A stretch of 64,000 nucleotides of DNA from Primulina eburnea (GCF_022965805.1 NC_133110.1:32948790-33012789), one strand, 5' to 3'. Positions 11,530 through 23,759 are shown, counted from the stretch's first letter. A program made the numbers and translations. The notes: generated by a model not told the origin, from the sequence alone.

Positions 11530-12165
11530 TTGACTGTTCTTGTATGTAGGCAAGTGAATTGTGTAACGATGATGATATATATAGATCTATTATCTGGAAA
11601 AAAGGGCAATTGAATAAAGAAGGGGATTTTGATGGCCAGGAGTTGTAAATAACAATAGAAAAGATTGTGAGCAAACTATACATAAAAATCAATTACTTTA
11701 TTTTAATGAAACCTTTTAAAGTTATTAATATTTTCAAGTGGATGACAGGATGATTACATACAACAAAAGCGTGAGGAGAAACTTGAAATAAAAGGGACAA
11801 AAAAAGATATTCTCACAAAAACACTCAATTCAGATGAACATGGTGGACGTGTGAGAGCTGTTGAAGGTCACATCACTCCAACATTATATTTCAATGTTGG
11901 TAGAAGTTGGAAGACTGAGGATGTTGACAGAGAGCTAGAAAATTAATTCAAGAGCAAGATACACGAATTCAAAAACTTGAAGCAATTGTCTACAAAAAAG
12001 GTGCATGGGACAGTGAGATTGATGACAAAAGAAGTTGCTCGGTAAAATTTCATAAAGTGAATGAAAGTGAAATGAAAATAGACAAGTTTTTCCCCAGTTA
12101 TGAAGATTTGAATGATGTCGAAATGAAAGTTGTGGAAAAATCTGTTGCTTTATAGGTATATAATT
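11530..12165 (+). pseudogene. CACTA second gene, middle exons
   Basis: Short coding stretches follow the Transposase_24-like part: ELCNDDDIYRSIIWKKGQ, then KREEKLEIKGTKKDILTK and HITPTLYFNVGRSWK, then a charged KLEAIVYKKGAWDSEIDD segment. Frames are interrupted (stop at 11943). They link the N-terminal region with the DUF8039-like domain downstream. No function is known for this linker. Confidence 0.5.
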
Positions 12166-12243
12166 TGTTGTGGTTATATAGTACTTAATAGTTTTTAGCT
12201 AAATAGTTAGTACAATTCATTGACATAACTATTTGTCTTTTAG

Positions 12244-12835
12244 GGGAAACCAGTTATTTTGACATTGGATTCTAGCACAGGCATTGTTGCATATGGAACA
12301 GTTGTTGAGGTCAATGGAGCTAATAACTTGCTTCATTGTGTTCCATTACCTCAAAATTTCATGCGTGTATCCATTGATGAAGCAATGCAAAAATCAACAC
12401 TTTTGCCAGTTCTGATTCCCAATGAATGTGAAAATGTTGGTGATGTCATAGGAACACATGTGGCATGGCCAAATCATTTGATAATGCTACAACAAGAGGT
12501 ACACGTATGCTTAATATTTCAAAGTAAATGTCTGTCAAATTCTCCAGTATTGCACCTATCTAACGTGTTTACAATACAATTATTAGAAGCGTCAAAGGAA
12601 CAAAACTGTCAGTGTCGAAAGAAACCAGACTTTGTCATCAAATGTACCAAGAGCAGTGCATATGGTGTATTGTTATTGTACGAGAGCCCTTGAAAATGGA
12701 AGGAAATTAGCATTTCTTTTATATCATGAAGTATTTGTAGATGATTATGAAGTTAACTTGCACTTTGAGGACATTTGTCCTTTGTATCACTTGAAGTCAA
12801 TTTCAAGAAATTGTGTAGTTGTCTATATTTGGTAA
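12244..12835 (+). pseudogene. CACTA second gene, DUF8039-like exons
   Basis: Exon 1 encodes GKPVILTLDSSTGIVAYGT, VVEVNGANNLLHCVPLPQNF and PNECENVGDVIGTHVAWP, the pattern of the domain often found between Transposase_24 and Ulp1 in plant transposons. After a probable intron near 12496-12590 the next exon reads GRKLAFLLYHEVFVDDYEV and ends RNCVVVYIW at a donor. Both reading frames are open over these stretches. Role unknown. Confidence 0.6.
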
Positions 12836-12989
12836 GTCTTCGATTAACTTAAAGTTTGTTTGTTCTTTTCTTATATTATTATATAAGATGCATATAATTT
12901 GTTAGTTTAGTATGTAGTGTAGTTTTGATTTTCTTTTACTTGAAATGACATGCATCTTTATAAAAATATGGTGAAAGAAAACAAGATTT

Positions 12990-13878
12990 GACAAATTCAG
13001 ATTCGTTAATCCACACAGCATCCCAAATTTGCAAAAAAATACACACGAAAAAACAGGTAAAACTGAAAGGTTGAACAAGTGGGCGAGTTCTTTAGCGGAT
13101 AGGCTAAGTGGTGCAGCAATGGTTCAATGTTTTGGCTCCAAGTTGTTGTGGTAAGTAAGATCCTAATATAATTTTCAATTGTTTTTTTAGTGAATTGCAT
13201 ACACTTATTATGTTCATGTGTAGTTTTCATTGGACTCTCACTATCATCGAGCCTTATAAGGAGATTGTTTATTTGGTGGATTCTCTAAGTCATTGCATTC
13301 GCAATGAGGATTGGAAATATGTTGTGGAAATGTGAGTTCATATTCTATTTTAATGATGCATTTTATTTAATGAAAAAACACTCATATATCAATTATGTTC
13401 AATGTTAATGAAGGGCGTTGAGATTGTTTAAATCAACTAAGGGAAGGAAAGGAAGAAAGCGTGTACAATGGGAAGTCATAAAGGTATGTGTATTTCTCAT
13501 TCAAGCTAATTTTTTAATGTGTATATTTGTCATTAACAATTTGACATTTTTTAACATATGCTCCTAAGCAACCGGATTCGAAACAATGTGATTATTACGT
13601 GATGAGATTCATGAGGCATATTACTGAAGAAGTTGCAACTATTTAGGGGGATTCACTACAATCGATAGTAATATTATCTTGCTTATCTAAAATTACAAGT
13701 TATCTAGCTACTTATCATTTTGAAAATTCATTAATTTGTGTTTTTTTACTAATATATTTTTTGTGTGTGTTCATATTTCACAAAAACGGAGTATTCTATG
13801 GAAGAAATTGATGAGGTGCGCACCGAGTTGGCCGAATACATACATGATCATATTTATGAATAGGTAGGACATGAGTTC
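12990..13878 (+). pseudogene. CACTA second gene, Ulp1/C48-like cysteine protease exons
   Basis: Short exons give RFVNPHSIPN and RLNKWASSLADRLS, then HWTLTIIEPYKEIVYLVDSL (His codon 13228-13230, Asp codon 13279-13281). Next comes GRKRVQWEVIK, and QPDSKQCDYYVMRFMRH with the Cys codon at 13587-13589. These are the His, Asp, Gln and Cys positions of the SUMO protease fold. Known family members have Cys-Gly; here it is Cys-Asp. The last exon reads MEEIDEVRTELAEYI. Such domains recur in CACTA elements and are thought to come from host genes. Confidence 0.75.
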
Positions 13879-15042
13879 ATCTTATTTGAAAAAATACAGC
13901 TCATATTGAACGGATTTGGACATTATTGTTATACTTTTTAACATGTTTACGGGCTGTTTCAGAAATAGTCATTTTTCACATTATTTAGCTTCTAAGTTGG
14001 GTGAAATTCTTGTTTCTACTTTAAGATTTTTATAACATCTTTTCTGTGTATTTCAAAAGTGATATTATTTTGGTTTCTTGCATTTTCCTTTCAGTTTGTA
14101 GATCAAGAATACAAATGATACTGGATTGACATGTTAATTTTTTTTTGTTGCACGTTTGTCGGTTAATACATGTGGATCTATTTATTGCTTCGAGATATGT
14201 TGAAAGAATGTGATAAATATAAGTGATAGATGTGATGCATGGTCTGGATGTGTAGGTGATAGGTGTGGTGTATGGTCATATTTAAATTTATTTCAAATAT
14301 ATATTGTTGTTGTGTGTTTTTAAATTTTCTGGTATGTCCTACTTGCGGGGAGGTTATGTCAAAATTTTTCTAGGCCCTGGGGTCCGTTTTAAAGTATTTT
14401 AAATCATTTTTTCTTGCGGATTTTAATCCAACCATTATTTTTTATAGTTAATTATCATTAGGAAATGTTTTGGATCTTCATAACAGTTAAGTAATTGTAG
14501 TGATTTTTTTACAAAATTATCTATTGCATATTGTTCTCAATTCATGGCTTATTGTCTTCTAACAAGAATTTTTACTTTTTTATACATGACTTGTTCTATA
14601 TGTTAATGGTTTTAATGCTAAGTTGTGCATGTGTTAAAAATTAACAATGATTAAAATGATGTGGTTTTTATTTTCACAGCACTTTAATGATGTTTTTGAA
14701 GATGCACCAGCAGAACAATTCATTCCAACAAGCTACAGAATATATTTTGGAGTTGATATCATGTGCAAGCATTGGTTGTAGGGTATTTTTATTTTTGTGA
14801 ACTTGACTAAAAGTTTTTGGAATATGGTTACATAATTTTTTTAATTGTTGGTTTGGTAGATTACAAGTCTATGAATGACATATTTCTGTTATAATTCATG
14901 CATGTAGTTCTTGATCAAGTACATATGTTGATGTTTGAATTGATTTTATATAAACGTTAATTAATATATATTTCACAGCCAATTTTTCTAATTAATTAAA
15001 CAATTTATGGTTTAAATATAATATATGACGGTTTGGTAAAAT
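13879..15042 (+). other. CACTA 3' non-coding region
   Basis: AT-rich DNA between the protease exons and the subterminal repeats. A short stretch at 14680-14782 could encode a last small exon (FNDVFEDAPAEQFIPTSYR). Nothing else is supported. Confidence 0.4.
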
Positions 15043-15043
15043 G

Positions 15044-15045
<2 letters not shown>

Positions 15046-15082
<37 letters not shown>
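15046..15082. repeat. (AT)n microsatellite
   Basis: About 18 uninterrupted AT units just before the subterminal repeats. Confidence 0.95.
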
Positions 15083-15085
<3 letters not shown>

Positions 15086-15573
15086 ACAACAGTTTTAAAA
15101 TGATGTAAATCAAATCCAAAGACAACATATTTAGAATGTTGTAAAACTGATGTATATTGCAGGGAAAGACATCAGTTTAAAAACATTGACAAAATGTTGT
15201 CGAATGCGATAAAAGACAATGGTTAAAAACTATTTTCGTTGCTACATGACAATGGTTTTTAAGAGCTATGATAACAGTTTATCACCGTTTTCTTTATATC
15301 TACGACAACGGTTTTGCACTATTGTGTTTGAGCGAACCATTTAACCATAGGACCTTCAACAACGTTTTTTCAGTGCTACGATAACGGTTTTTCCTAGTCG
15401 TCTTTATACGTATACGACACTGGTTTTTCACCGTTTTCTTCGAGCAAATTCTTTTATTACAGGGCCTTTAACAATGGTTTTACAAGACCTACGACGACGG
15501 TTTTTCACAGTTGTCGTTAGACGTCTACGACAATGGGCTTTCACTGTTGTCCTTAGCCTGTTTTTTTGTAGTG
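15083..15573 (+). repeat. CACTA subterminal repeats and 3' terminal inverted repeat
   Basis: Repeated variants of ctacgacaacggttttt and caccgtt/cagttgtc occur through the block, in both orientations, as expected of transposase binding sites. The block ends with gtttttttgtagtg (15560-15573), the complement of a CACTAC terminus. Confidence 0.85.
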
Positions 15574-15574
15574 C

Positions 15575-15765
15575 AAAACAAAGAATTATCTATTTCAGGC
15601 TATTGACAGACAATTCTTGAGACAATATTGGAGAAACGTACTGCAAAGCAGATATGGAATTCAATGATAATGAAGTTCCAGGGAAATGCTCAAGTGAAAC
15701 GCTCAACTTTTCAAGCATTGAGGAGAGATTTCGAAATTCTGGAAATGAAAACAAGTGAATGTTAG
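15575..15765 (+). pseudogene. Copia gag (UBN2-type) fragment
   Basis: The translation runs KTKNYLFQAIDRQFLETILE and then AKQIWNSM and RSTFQALRRDFEILEM, the middle of UBN2/gag-polypeptide domains of Copia elements. It begins exactly at the CACTA terminus, so the N-terminal half should be on the other side of the CACTA element, outside this window. Confidence 0.8.
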
Positions 15766-16689
15766 AGTTTTTAAAAACTCATGTTTATATAAAACTATGA
15801 ACATGAGCCATATAAGTTTTTATCGCAAGCCACCAAGCAAAAAAGAAAAGAAAAAGATGCCTAAAGTCGGGAGGCAAGCGAAGAACTCAGGATTTTTCCA
15901 CACCGTTCTTTTCTTTTTTGTTTTTTTTTTTTAATATTTCTAGCTTAAAAACTTTATTGTAACTATTGTTTGAGATTTTTATTATGTTGTATAGTAGCTA
16001 AACTCATCTTTTGTTGGGATTTAAGGGGATCTTTTCCCGACAAGTTGGTTTCAATTAATTAAATCATCGATTTTTGTTTTATTCTTGATTATCTTATATT
16101 TTTTATTTGAATTATTGAAGTTTGCTAGTTTTGATAATATTTTATATTATGAGTGGGTTCGAAAGAATAATTTGTAATATGAATTAATAATATAATCCGT
16201 AAATACATGTGAAATTGAATATACGTTGATAGTCATAGTGAAAAGTTAGGAGATTCTATAAATCGTGTATATAATTCACCGTTGATTATTTCAACATGTT
16301 GAATTAGTTTAACATAGCTTGAGAAATGATGTTAATTATTTAGAGAATTTGTCAAAGACAATGAAAAATAGTCGAGATTAATTATTGATAATAATAAAGA
16401 TAGGTGAACCGAGATTCTTAATACTTCCTATTTGATTTTAAAAATTCATTTTAAACTGCTCATTTAACTTTTGAGCCATTTAATTAATTACATTTTAGTA
16501 GCGAACAAATCATTTCCAATTATGGTTTGCTAAAGAATAGATAAGTGAAAATAATATCTGTTCAATACATTCTCAGTGGAACGATATACTATAATCGTCT
16601 ATTTGCGACCACATTGAGCTTGAATTTTTCGATTACTTTTACAAATGATTCTTAGTACAGAAAAAATTCGATAAATGGCACAAAAAAAA

Positions 16690-16820
16690 ACCAAATTGTG
16701 GACATAATGACCAAGCCTTTGAAGTTGGAAGACTTTTCTGAGATTGCGACGGATGATAGGAGTTTGCGAGGTATTAAATAAACTAAATACTTGAAAGTGT
16801 TTAGTTTAAGGGAGGGAATG
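16690..16820 (+). pseudogene. Copia pol C-terminus and polypurine tract
   Basis: IVDIMTKPLKLEDF is the end-of-pol motif (VADIFTKAL-like). It is followed by a stop and aagggaggga at about 16811, the polypurine tract, with the LTR-like start tgataag right after it at about 16820. Confidence 0.7.
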
Positions 16821-17099
16821 ATAAGTTATAGTTGTATAGGTTTGCTCAGTAATGATAAATCCCTATTTATTCTGGTGTGTGTTGCGTAATTTTTGTTTTG
16901 AGTAACTGTAATTGAACAAGTATCATTCATCCAGGTGACAGAGTTCTTGTTCTGTTCTTTATAGGGTTAGGATCCGGGTTTTGGTTAATATATATATGAA
17001 TAAAATACACATATAAATATCTTCATTTTTTTTAGAAAATAAACATCATTTTCACAAACATTTATTTGTAATAAATCCACCAAACAAGATCCTCCAAGA

Positions 17100-17540
17100 A
17101 AATGTAGCAGTGAAGTAGGTCGATCCACCATAATCGCGAGATTTGCCATTCATACGGAGGGGAAAAAGGGTATTCTTGTATTCTCTGTGTTACCCTCTTT
17201 TCTCTTTGTAATAATCTCCCGTTTCTTCATCCATTTCGTTTCAAGGAAAACGCTTTTGTGTGTGTGTGTTGAATTTGAAAAGGTGGTTGTTGAAGGTATA
17301 GGATCATTCAAGTAGCTTGGTTGTTTGCATATTACTTGTGGGCTTGTTGAATTGTTATTTAATTTTGCGGTGGCTTGCATGTTTGATGAGATTGATGAAT
17401 TAAACGATACATTTGCTGCTTGAGTTAAGATTTAAACTTGTGTGTGTAATCCAAGCTGATTGACTTGGATAGAATGTGCACTCATTGCCTTTCATGCATG
17501 AATCTTAGGTTTGACGCATTTCATGTAATTTTCTTCCCTC
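17100..17540 (+). promoter_or_regulatory. Probable 5' leader and promoter region of the phosphoserine phosphatase gene
   Basis: No conserved ORF on either strand. A T/C-rich stretch followed by GT-rich runs is typical of a leader, perhaps with a 5' UTR intron, but no splice sites could be fixed. Confidence 0.35.
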
Positions 17541-17570
17541 ATGCCTGATGACAAACATTTGTTACGCTAA
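17541..17570 (+). promoter_or_regulatory. Upstream ORF overlapping the phosphoserine phosphatase start
   Basis: ATG at 17541 opens a nine-codon frame ending TAA at 17570. It overlaps the first candidate start (17548) in another frame and ends before the second (17587). If present in the mRNA, it would favour initiation at 17587. Confidence 0.45.
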
Positions 17571-20500
17571 AAGCAGATACCCTTTGATGGACAACTTGAT
17601 CTGTGGTCGGATAAAACTATACCCAGTTTGCTCTTTTAGTAACGGGAAACAAAAATCTACACTTTTTCCCGCATTAAATCCAAGTTTTACAAGGGGAGTT
17701 TTCATTCGTCGAAGCACTTCACTCGCTAGGGGATGGGATTCATTCACTTGCACCTGGTCAATGAGAAGTCCCAACTCCTTTAGCTCAGTTGCTGCTTCTG
17801 TTCAACCACTGGAGGCCTCAACAGTGGAGCATTTTGAGAACACATTACCCTCCGATGGTACAGCTTCACTTAAGTTTATAATGCAGTTTTCGTTCTGCAT
17901 AATGCCAACATTGTAATCTGCGATTGTATGAAATGCCATTATGCTATGTTTTGGAACTATTTATGTCAAAAATTAAATTACTTTGATCAGGATGATTGCA
18001 ACCTTTATTGCTCTGTGTGGCATGAATTATCACGCCTATTTAAGTTTCATGTTGACAAATCTGTCACATTTTATTTCTTATGAATGTTTCCTTTCATTTG
18101 CAAGAGATCGTTGAGTTATGGAGAAATGCAAATGCTGTATGCTTTGATGTGGATAGCACCGTGTGCTTGGATGAGGGTATTGATGAGCTGGCAGAGTTCT
18201 GTGGAGCTGGAAAGGCTGTTGCTGATTGGACTGCCAGGTCAAATAATATTCTTTGTATTACAGTTCCATTTGAGATTTTTGCTCATATTTCTTCTTGTTG
18301 TCTTTTTTTTGTTACCCCGTCGATGGAATGAGTTTATGTTAGTTTGTTGGTTCTGCTAGGGCAATGAGTGGCTCCGTTCCTTTTGAGCAGGCATTAGCTG
18401 CCAGATTGTCTCTTTTCAATCCATCACTATCTCAGGTGCAAGATTTCCTTGAGAAGAGACCTCCAAAGTAAGAAACCTGGCATGCTATTTTCTGTTCTCT
18501 TTTAGTTGTTTTTTGAACGTCTTAAAAATAATGCTATAGATTTAAAACTATTGCTTATTTACATGCATTTTTAGCGAGAAATGTTGGCTTGTTTTGTACG
18601 TGCTTCTCGTTTGTCAATACATTAGAGGCAAAGGGAAATTATATCTGCTCTGTATACGTTTAAGTAGCAATGTAACCATCTAGTATCATGATAAGAAGAA
18701 TAAATTATATATTTCTCAACCGAAGTATTGATGCATGTGGTTGTTTAGACTTTCTCCTGGAATTGATGCATTGGTGAGGAAGCTAAAGGACAAAAATAAA
18801 GATGTTTATCTGGTCTCTGGTGGTTTTCGGCAAATGATAAATGTAAGCTGTGTAATTTGAGTCTGTGCCCTCAGTTCATTACTTTTGTGTTTTGTGTTAA
18901 GAGAATCTATGGTGAAACTTTTTAGTTACCTATGAAGTGAGTAATTGATTTTGGAATTCATTAGCAGTTTGTGATAATGAATGAAAGTTGGATTCATTTT
19001 GAGGGAAATAAACACTATAATTGATTAGAGGCTGATAACTTTGGTATATTTTGCAGCTGAGCGGGACTTTACATGTGTGCCTGAAAAACGTTTAGACTAG
19101 TTAAGCACAAGAAGATGGAAAGTAATGAATCTTGTGTCTTCTGCTGATCAATTCGCTTGTTATTTTAATCCTTGATATTGTTGCTATAAGGTGGAATCTT
19201 CTTGTCTGTAACTTGAATCCTTTCCTTGGGAACCTGTAGAGAAGTAATAGCCTTGGTATTTCCTTGAACTTTTAATATGATAAGTCATTCTGTGGTTGTG
19301 CCCTGCATGGTTTAGCAGGCTTGATTTTAATAAGACATATCCCATTGACCTCTGTAGAATAAGTATCTTCAGAGGGTCAATGAGGAGAGAGCATACCTTT
19401 CACTTCTAAATAAAAAAAAGTCCAAGGTATGTGTAGTGAATGATGAAGTACGGTACCCCATAATTCCTCTTTTTTTGTGCCATAAAGTTGACTCGTGGAG
19501 GTAAGAGGCACTATGGTGCTTAGATTCACTACGCTTTTTCTATCTGTTCTTTGACTGCAACCTCACCAAGAGATGTTGGGTTTATGTACAAAATGTAGCT
19601 ACTAGCTAGGGAAATGTATTGCACTACTTCGACTCTCTAATCTTGAATTTTTCTTCAAAGCCCGTTGCATCAATCCTCGGTATACCCCTTGAAAGCATAT
19701 ATGCCAATCGACTACTGTTTGGAAGCTCTGGTGAGTTTTTAGGATTTGATGCTAATGAGCCAACTTCAAGGAGTGGAGGGAAAGCCACTGCTGTTGAACA
19801 GATTAGAAAGGTTGGTTTCTTCGTTGGTGTATCTTTATGCTGTAAGATCTCTCCTAAAAGCCCAATGATATTTTTCTCTCCCCTTTTTCTCTTTCTTATT
19901 TTTATTTTGGTTTTCAGGCTCACCAATACTCTACATTAGTCATGATTGGAGATGGTGCAACCGATCTAGAGGTGAGAAATTTTTTTGTCTCTTGTTAGTT
20001 TAGTACTCATGATCTCCTTCCAAGTAGTTTTATTTCAGAAATTGAATTGATTGCCTAGTTATATAGTGACATCATTTATGTCCAAGATATTTCGAGCATG
20101 TATTTGTTTTAAGTGTTGCTGCCGACATTTACCTCCGTCATTCTCTGCAGGTCGAGTACTTACACTATAATCGATCTCTCTTTGTAGTACCCTGGAACTG
20201 TATTATCTGATATCATGTTTTAATATACAACAATTAAACGATTATTCGTAAATGGACCCATGAAGAGAATATGTTCTGCCAAAAAATTTCCTCCTATTAG
20301 ATTTAAACTATGTTGGGGAGAGAAAATAGCTACTTGATTTTAGTCTTCTACATGTTGCTCATAGTTTTGTTGATTTTTTCCTTTGGGACATGGATTGTTA
20401 TATTTGTTGTGCCTCTGGACGTTATAAAAACAGATGAGATGTCGTTGAAATTTTTATTATGGCCTATAGTGTAGTGGTCGAGAGGTGGGGGTGATATTCA

Positions 20501-20703
20501 TATCAACCTCTTTCTCACACACATTGAGGTTCTTATTGACATCATGGTATAAGATTATCTTGTATCTCTTGTTACAGGCTCGTAAACCAGGAGGTGCTGA
20601 CTTGTTTATATGCTTTGGGGGAGTTCAGCTTCGAGAGGCTGTTGCGGCCAAGGCTGACTGGCTGGTGTTCAATTTCAAAGACTTGATTAACTCTTTGGAC
20701 TAG
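17548..20703 (+). CDS. PSP: Phosphoserine phosphatase, chloroplast type, seven coding exons
   Basis: Joined exons 17548-17857, 18105-18237, 18360-18467, 18749-18842, 19661-19810, 19918-19971 and 20578-20703 give 975 nt, 324 residues. All introns are GT-AG and phases agree. The product removes phosphate from O-phosphoserine, the last step of the phosphorylated serine pathway in plastids. HAD-family motifs are intact: CFDVDST (nucleophile Asp118, Asp120), LVSGGF (Ser207), SGGKA (Lys256) and GDGATD (Asp277, Asp281). Residues 1 to about 95 are Ser/Arg-rich without conservation and fit a transit peptide. A second ATG at 17587 would give 311 residues and is an equally plausible start. Introns 4 and 6 are the longest. 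The flanks are a Copia remnant upstream and the RRM gene downstream, tail to tail. Confidence 0.95.
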
Positions 20704-20903
20704 TTTCTTGCACCCATATTTTTGCACAACGGGATGCATTTTGTGTTCCTTTTTAATGTCATTCTTGGTATCCTTGCAGTTGTGTGTTCTTTTGATACAA
20801 AACCCTTCATTTGCATGGTCCAATGAATATTTTCATCTTCGAGAATATATCCGATACTATCTATTATTGTCATTTCATTGCCTAAAATGTATCATTTATT
20901 AGT

Positions 20904-21660
20904 TTTTGTTGAAGTGTACATATTTGCTTTATTTTGGAAAAAAAAATAGAATGTTTACTTTAGATGTCGAGTTATAGGACAATCTGTTGAACAAGTGATT
21001 TTCGGTTTTAAGAATTTATATTTAAAGTTATAATATAGCAATGGCATATTTTTGGAAATTATGAAAATTTTAGTTAAACGTTGTTATAACTGGTGATATG
21101 CGAGAGGAATGTATTGGGGAAAATGTAAAGAGACGTAGACGATAGTGTTTAATATTGTTTTGATTTTTGAGGATGAAAAATGTTACCAAGAAATAGAAAC
21201 AAATGATGGCATGTCTCTCACATTTCTTTATTTCTCAATATAATTGTTGTAACACTTGTAAGTAATTTAATTGTTTACATAAGAGATGGACCAAATTATT
21301 CTAGGAGATTAAGTTTCATATATGTTTTAAAAACCTTAAAAAGTACTCAAAAGATACGAGTCGGATCATACGATTTGTAAAAATATAAGGTGTCATCTTA
21401 AGGTTCCATTTATTAGTACTATGACCATATTGCCCAAGGTGAAAAACGTAAAGATATTCAATTCATGGATGGTATTTCTTTTCTTTCTTTTTCAACTCGA
21501 CCAAACTAAACAATCGCTCTGACTCACTTCTTGGTAATTACACAGATGACAAAAATATCATACAAACATTAGAAACACGTTATTCAAAGTTGATTCAAAA
21601 CTTGGAACAAAAAGTATAGTCTAAAAAGACAACAATAAAAAATAGTTGATTAAGGTCATA
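20904..21660. other. Intergenic region between convergent genes
   Basis: AT-rich DNA after the phosphoserine phosphatase 3' UTR and before the 3' UTR of the RRM gene. No ORF, RNA gene or repeat recognised. Confidence 0.6.
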
Positions 21661-21735
21661 AAATGAGTTTCATTGCATCTTCCCAGAACTTATCCACCGA
21701 CGAAATAACCTGGATTCAATCACCTCAAGCTTTCC

Positions 21736-23273
21736 TCAGCCCCTACGATCAGCATAGTTTCCAGGAGTGTCATCATCGTCTCTGTAGTTTCCTTCCAACG
21801 GGTCATCTTGGCCCAAACCTTCATCACCAACTCCAAATTGATTGCTTTGTTTAGTACCAAAAGTGTCACCAAAACCTTCCTGTCCAGAGCTAGTAAAATG
21901 GCTACCAGAATCATTATTGCCCCCAGTGCCTCCAGCAACACCAAAGTTCTGACCATCACCGCCATAGCTCATATTCCTACCATCGTACTTGTCGACCCCT
22001 GCCCCATCGCCACCACCATAACCGCCCCCCACACGTCCATAATTTCCACCACCATAATTCCCTCCACCACCATAATTCCCCCCATAACCATCATTGTTAT
22101 TATAACCCCCACCAGAACCATAATTCCCACCTCCATAACCACCACCGTAACCACCGCCTTGGTAGCCCCCACCACCAGAACCACGTGCCCTGTCATTTGC
22201 ATAATCCACCCTTATCCTACGACCATGAAGTTCCTAAAGTAATACCAAAATGGATACCAATCATACGTAAATGAAATATGTTTGACAAAAACACAATAAT
22301 TCTCCAGAGCAACTTGAGGAAAATGAATTAATGGGAGACAGAAGATCTCGATAATAGCACCTGTTGGTCCAGGGCTTGGATAGCAGCAGATGCATCATCG
22401 ACGGAAGCGTAAGTAACAAAGCCAAATCCTCTTGACTTACCAGTATCACGATCCACAATTACTCTAGCTGCAAGAAATACAGTTATCATCACAGTATCGC
22501 CTCCAAACCCAGAATAAATTTTTGAGTTTATAAAAACTAGCATGGAAAAATATCGTGTTCATTTCCCGATATGATTACTTCAAAGGGTATAAAATGCCGT
22601 ATAAGTTGGTCAAATATTAAGTAACTCAAGGATGCAGCCAAAGAAAATGTAGTCCTCTCCACATATTTTCAGCGTGGAAAAGGAGTATAGTCAAGACCAC
22701 GATTTAGGGCAGCAATGACGTAATAGGGTTTACAGGAAATCTCTTTTTATTATAAAGATGTGTGCTATCAGAATTAAATCTACAACATGATGCTATAGCT
22801 GAGTTGACTATTTACCATCTGTCTATCCATAAAATAGAAACAACAAAACAAACTGTAAGCAAATCGGTAAAGCTAGAAAGTTACAAGGATACAAGCTTGA
22901 TTCAAATCATCAAACACGTGACGTACAGCAATTTAAAGTCACAAGAAGTGAAGGCATGACAATTTATGAATACAGTACCTTCAGCAACATCTCCATACTT
23001 ACTGAACGCCTCTGCCAGACTCATGTCATCAGTGCCGTACGAGAGTCCTGCAGAATAAAAACACAAGGGCTTGATACAAATTTGAAAAGTAGAATCTAAC
23101 CTAGATGATGGAGGTGGACCCCAAAATGTTATCGCACCTCCAATAAAGAGCTTTGAAGTTGACATGCATCTTATAGCTTGAAAGATGGATGGTCTGGAAG
23201 AAGCAATTTCCTGACTGATATGCGAACTCAGAATTCTCCCCATCATATTCCCAGCTTTTCTCAAGAAAGCCAT
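21736..23273 (-). CDS. Glycine-rich RNA-binding protein with one RRM, mitochondrial type
   Basis: Exons on the minus strand: 23273-23138, 23047-22979, 22467-22361 and 22233-21736 give 810 nt, 269 residues, all GT-AG and in phase. Residues 1-38 form an Arg/Ser-rich amphipathic presequence ending IRCMSTS. The RRM spans about 40-120 with RNP2 KLFIGGLS and RNP1 RGFGFVTY. The rest is a Gly/Tyr/Asn-rich tail ([19 protein letters not shown] style), then an acidic end. The layout matches plant GR-RBP proteins of the class containing mitochondrial RNA-editing and splicing factors (ORRM/GR-RBP5-like). It probably binds organellar transcripts; the exact orthologue cannot be fixed here. A 5' UTR intron precedes the ATG. 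Confidence 0.93.
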
Positions 23274-23275
23274 TG

Positions 23276-23740
23276 CTCCAGCCTAAAACTATGACAAAGA
23301 ATCTAATTAAAAAAAAATTAATCGCAGATCGCCAGGAAAAAAAAAAAATTGTGTATAGGAAGAGCATAAATAGGATATTTTCGCTTCAGAGATGACAGTT
23401 CAAGAAATGCAACATTTCACCGGATCATGCAAACACTAATCAAAACAATCTTCAGAAAAAAACTAATCAAAACACAACTTAAAACACACAAAAATAGTAT
23501 AAAAAGCAAATACAAATCACCAAAAGACAAATTAATCAAGAAACGAAAATCCACAAAAACCAAAACCCAAGAACAGTACTAATCGGAAAACAACTAGATT
23601 TCGTCCATACAAGATCACTGGTGCTCGTGCAAGGGTTAGATTATGGGAAAAAAAGATAAAATGATGAATTTCGAAGATTCGTACCTTTTTCTTCTTCGCG
23701 ATGCTAGTGGTTTAGTGAGTGAAAAACCCTAGAGAGAGGA
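23276..23740 (-). promoter_or_regulatory. 5' UTR with intron of the RRM gene
   Basis: On the minus strand a donor gaaaaag|gtacg at about 23686 and an acceptor catagttttag at about 23285 bracket a ~400-bp AT-rich intron directly before the ATG. The first leader exon has ctctctctagggttttt, a common plant leader style. Confidence 0.65.
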
Positions 23741-23759
23741 AATGGCTTAGTCCAAATAA

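Larger units (their letters stand above)
5014..15573 (+). mobile_element. CACTA (En/Spm) DNA transposon, 5' end missing, interrupted
   Basis: Two coding blocks on the plus strand match the plant CACTA plan: a TNP2-type transposase (5014-7396) and a second gene with a Transposase_24-like region and a Ulp1-like protease (10449-13878). The 3' end is gtttttttgtagtg at 15560-15573, which is CACTAC... on the opposite strand. About 490 bp before it are diverged subterminal repeats. The 5' terminus is absent, replaced by the Gypsy element. A SIRE-like LTR pair splits the coding blocks at 7374-10393. Confidence 0.88.
15574..17030 (+). mobile_element. Degraded Copia retrotransposon remnant
   Basis: Directly beyond the CACTA end the plus strand reads a Copia gag fragment. 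Near 16690-16785 it reads the C-terminal end of Copia pol, followed by a purine tract and LTR-like DNA. The sequence between (15770-16690) is AT-rich with no recognisable coding, so most of pol has been lost. Confidence 0.7.

Noticed and set aside
21808..22242. Plus-strand 144-codon Thr/Ile-rich ORF
   Set aside because: Antisense shadow of the glycine-rich tail of the RRM gene.
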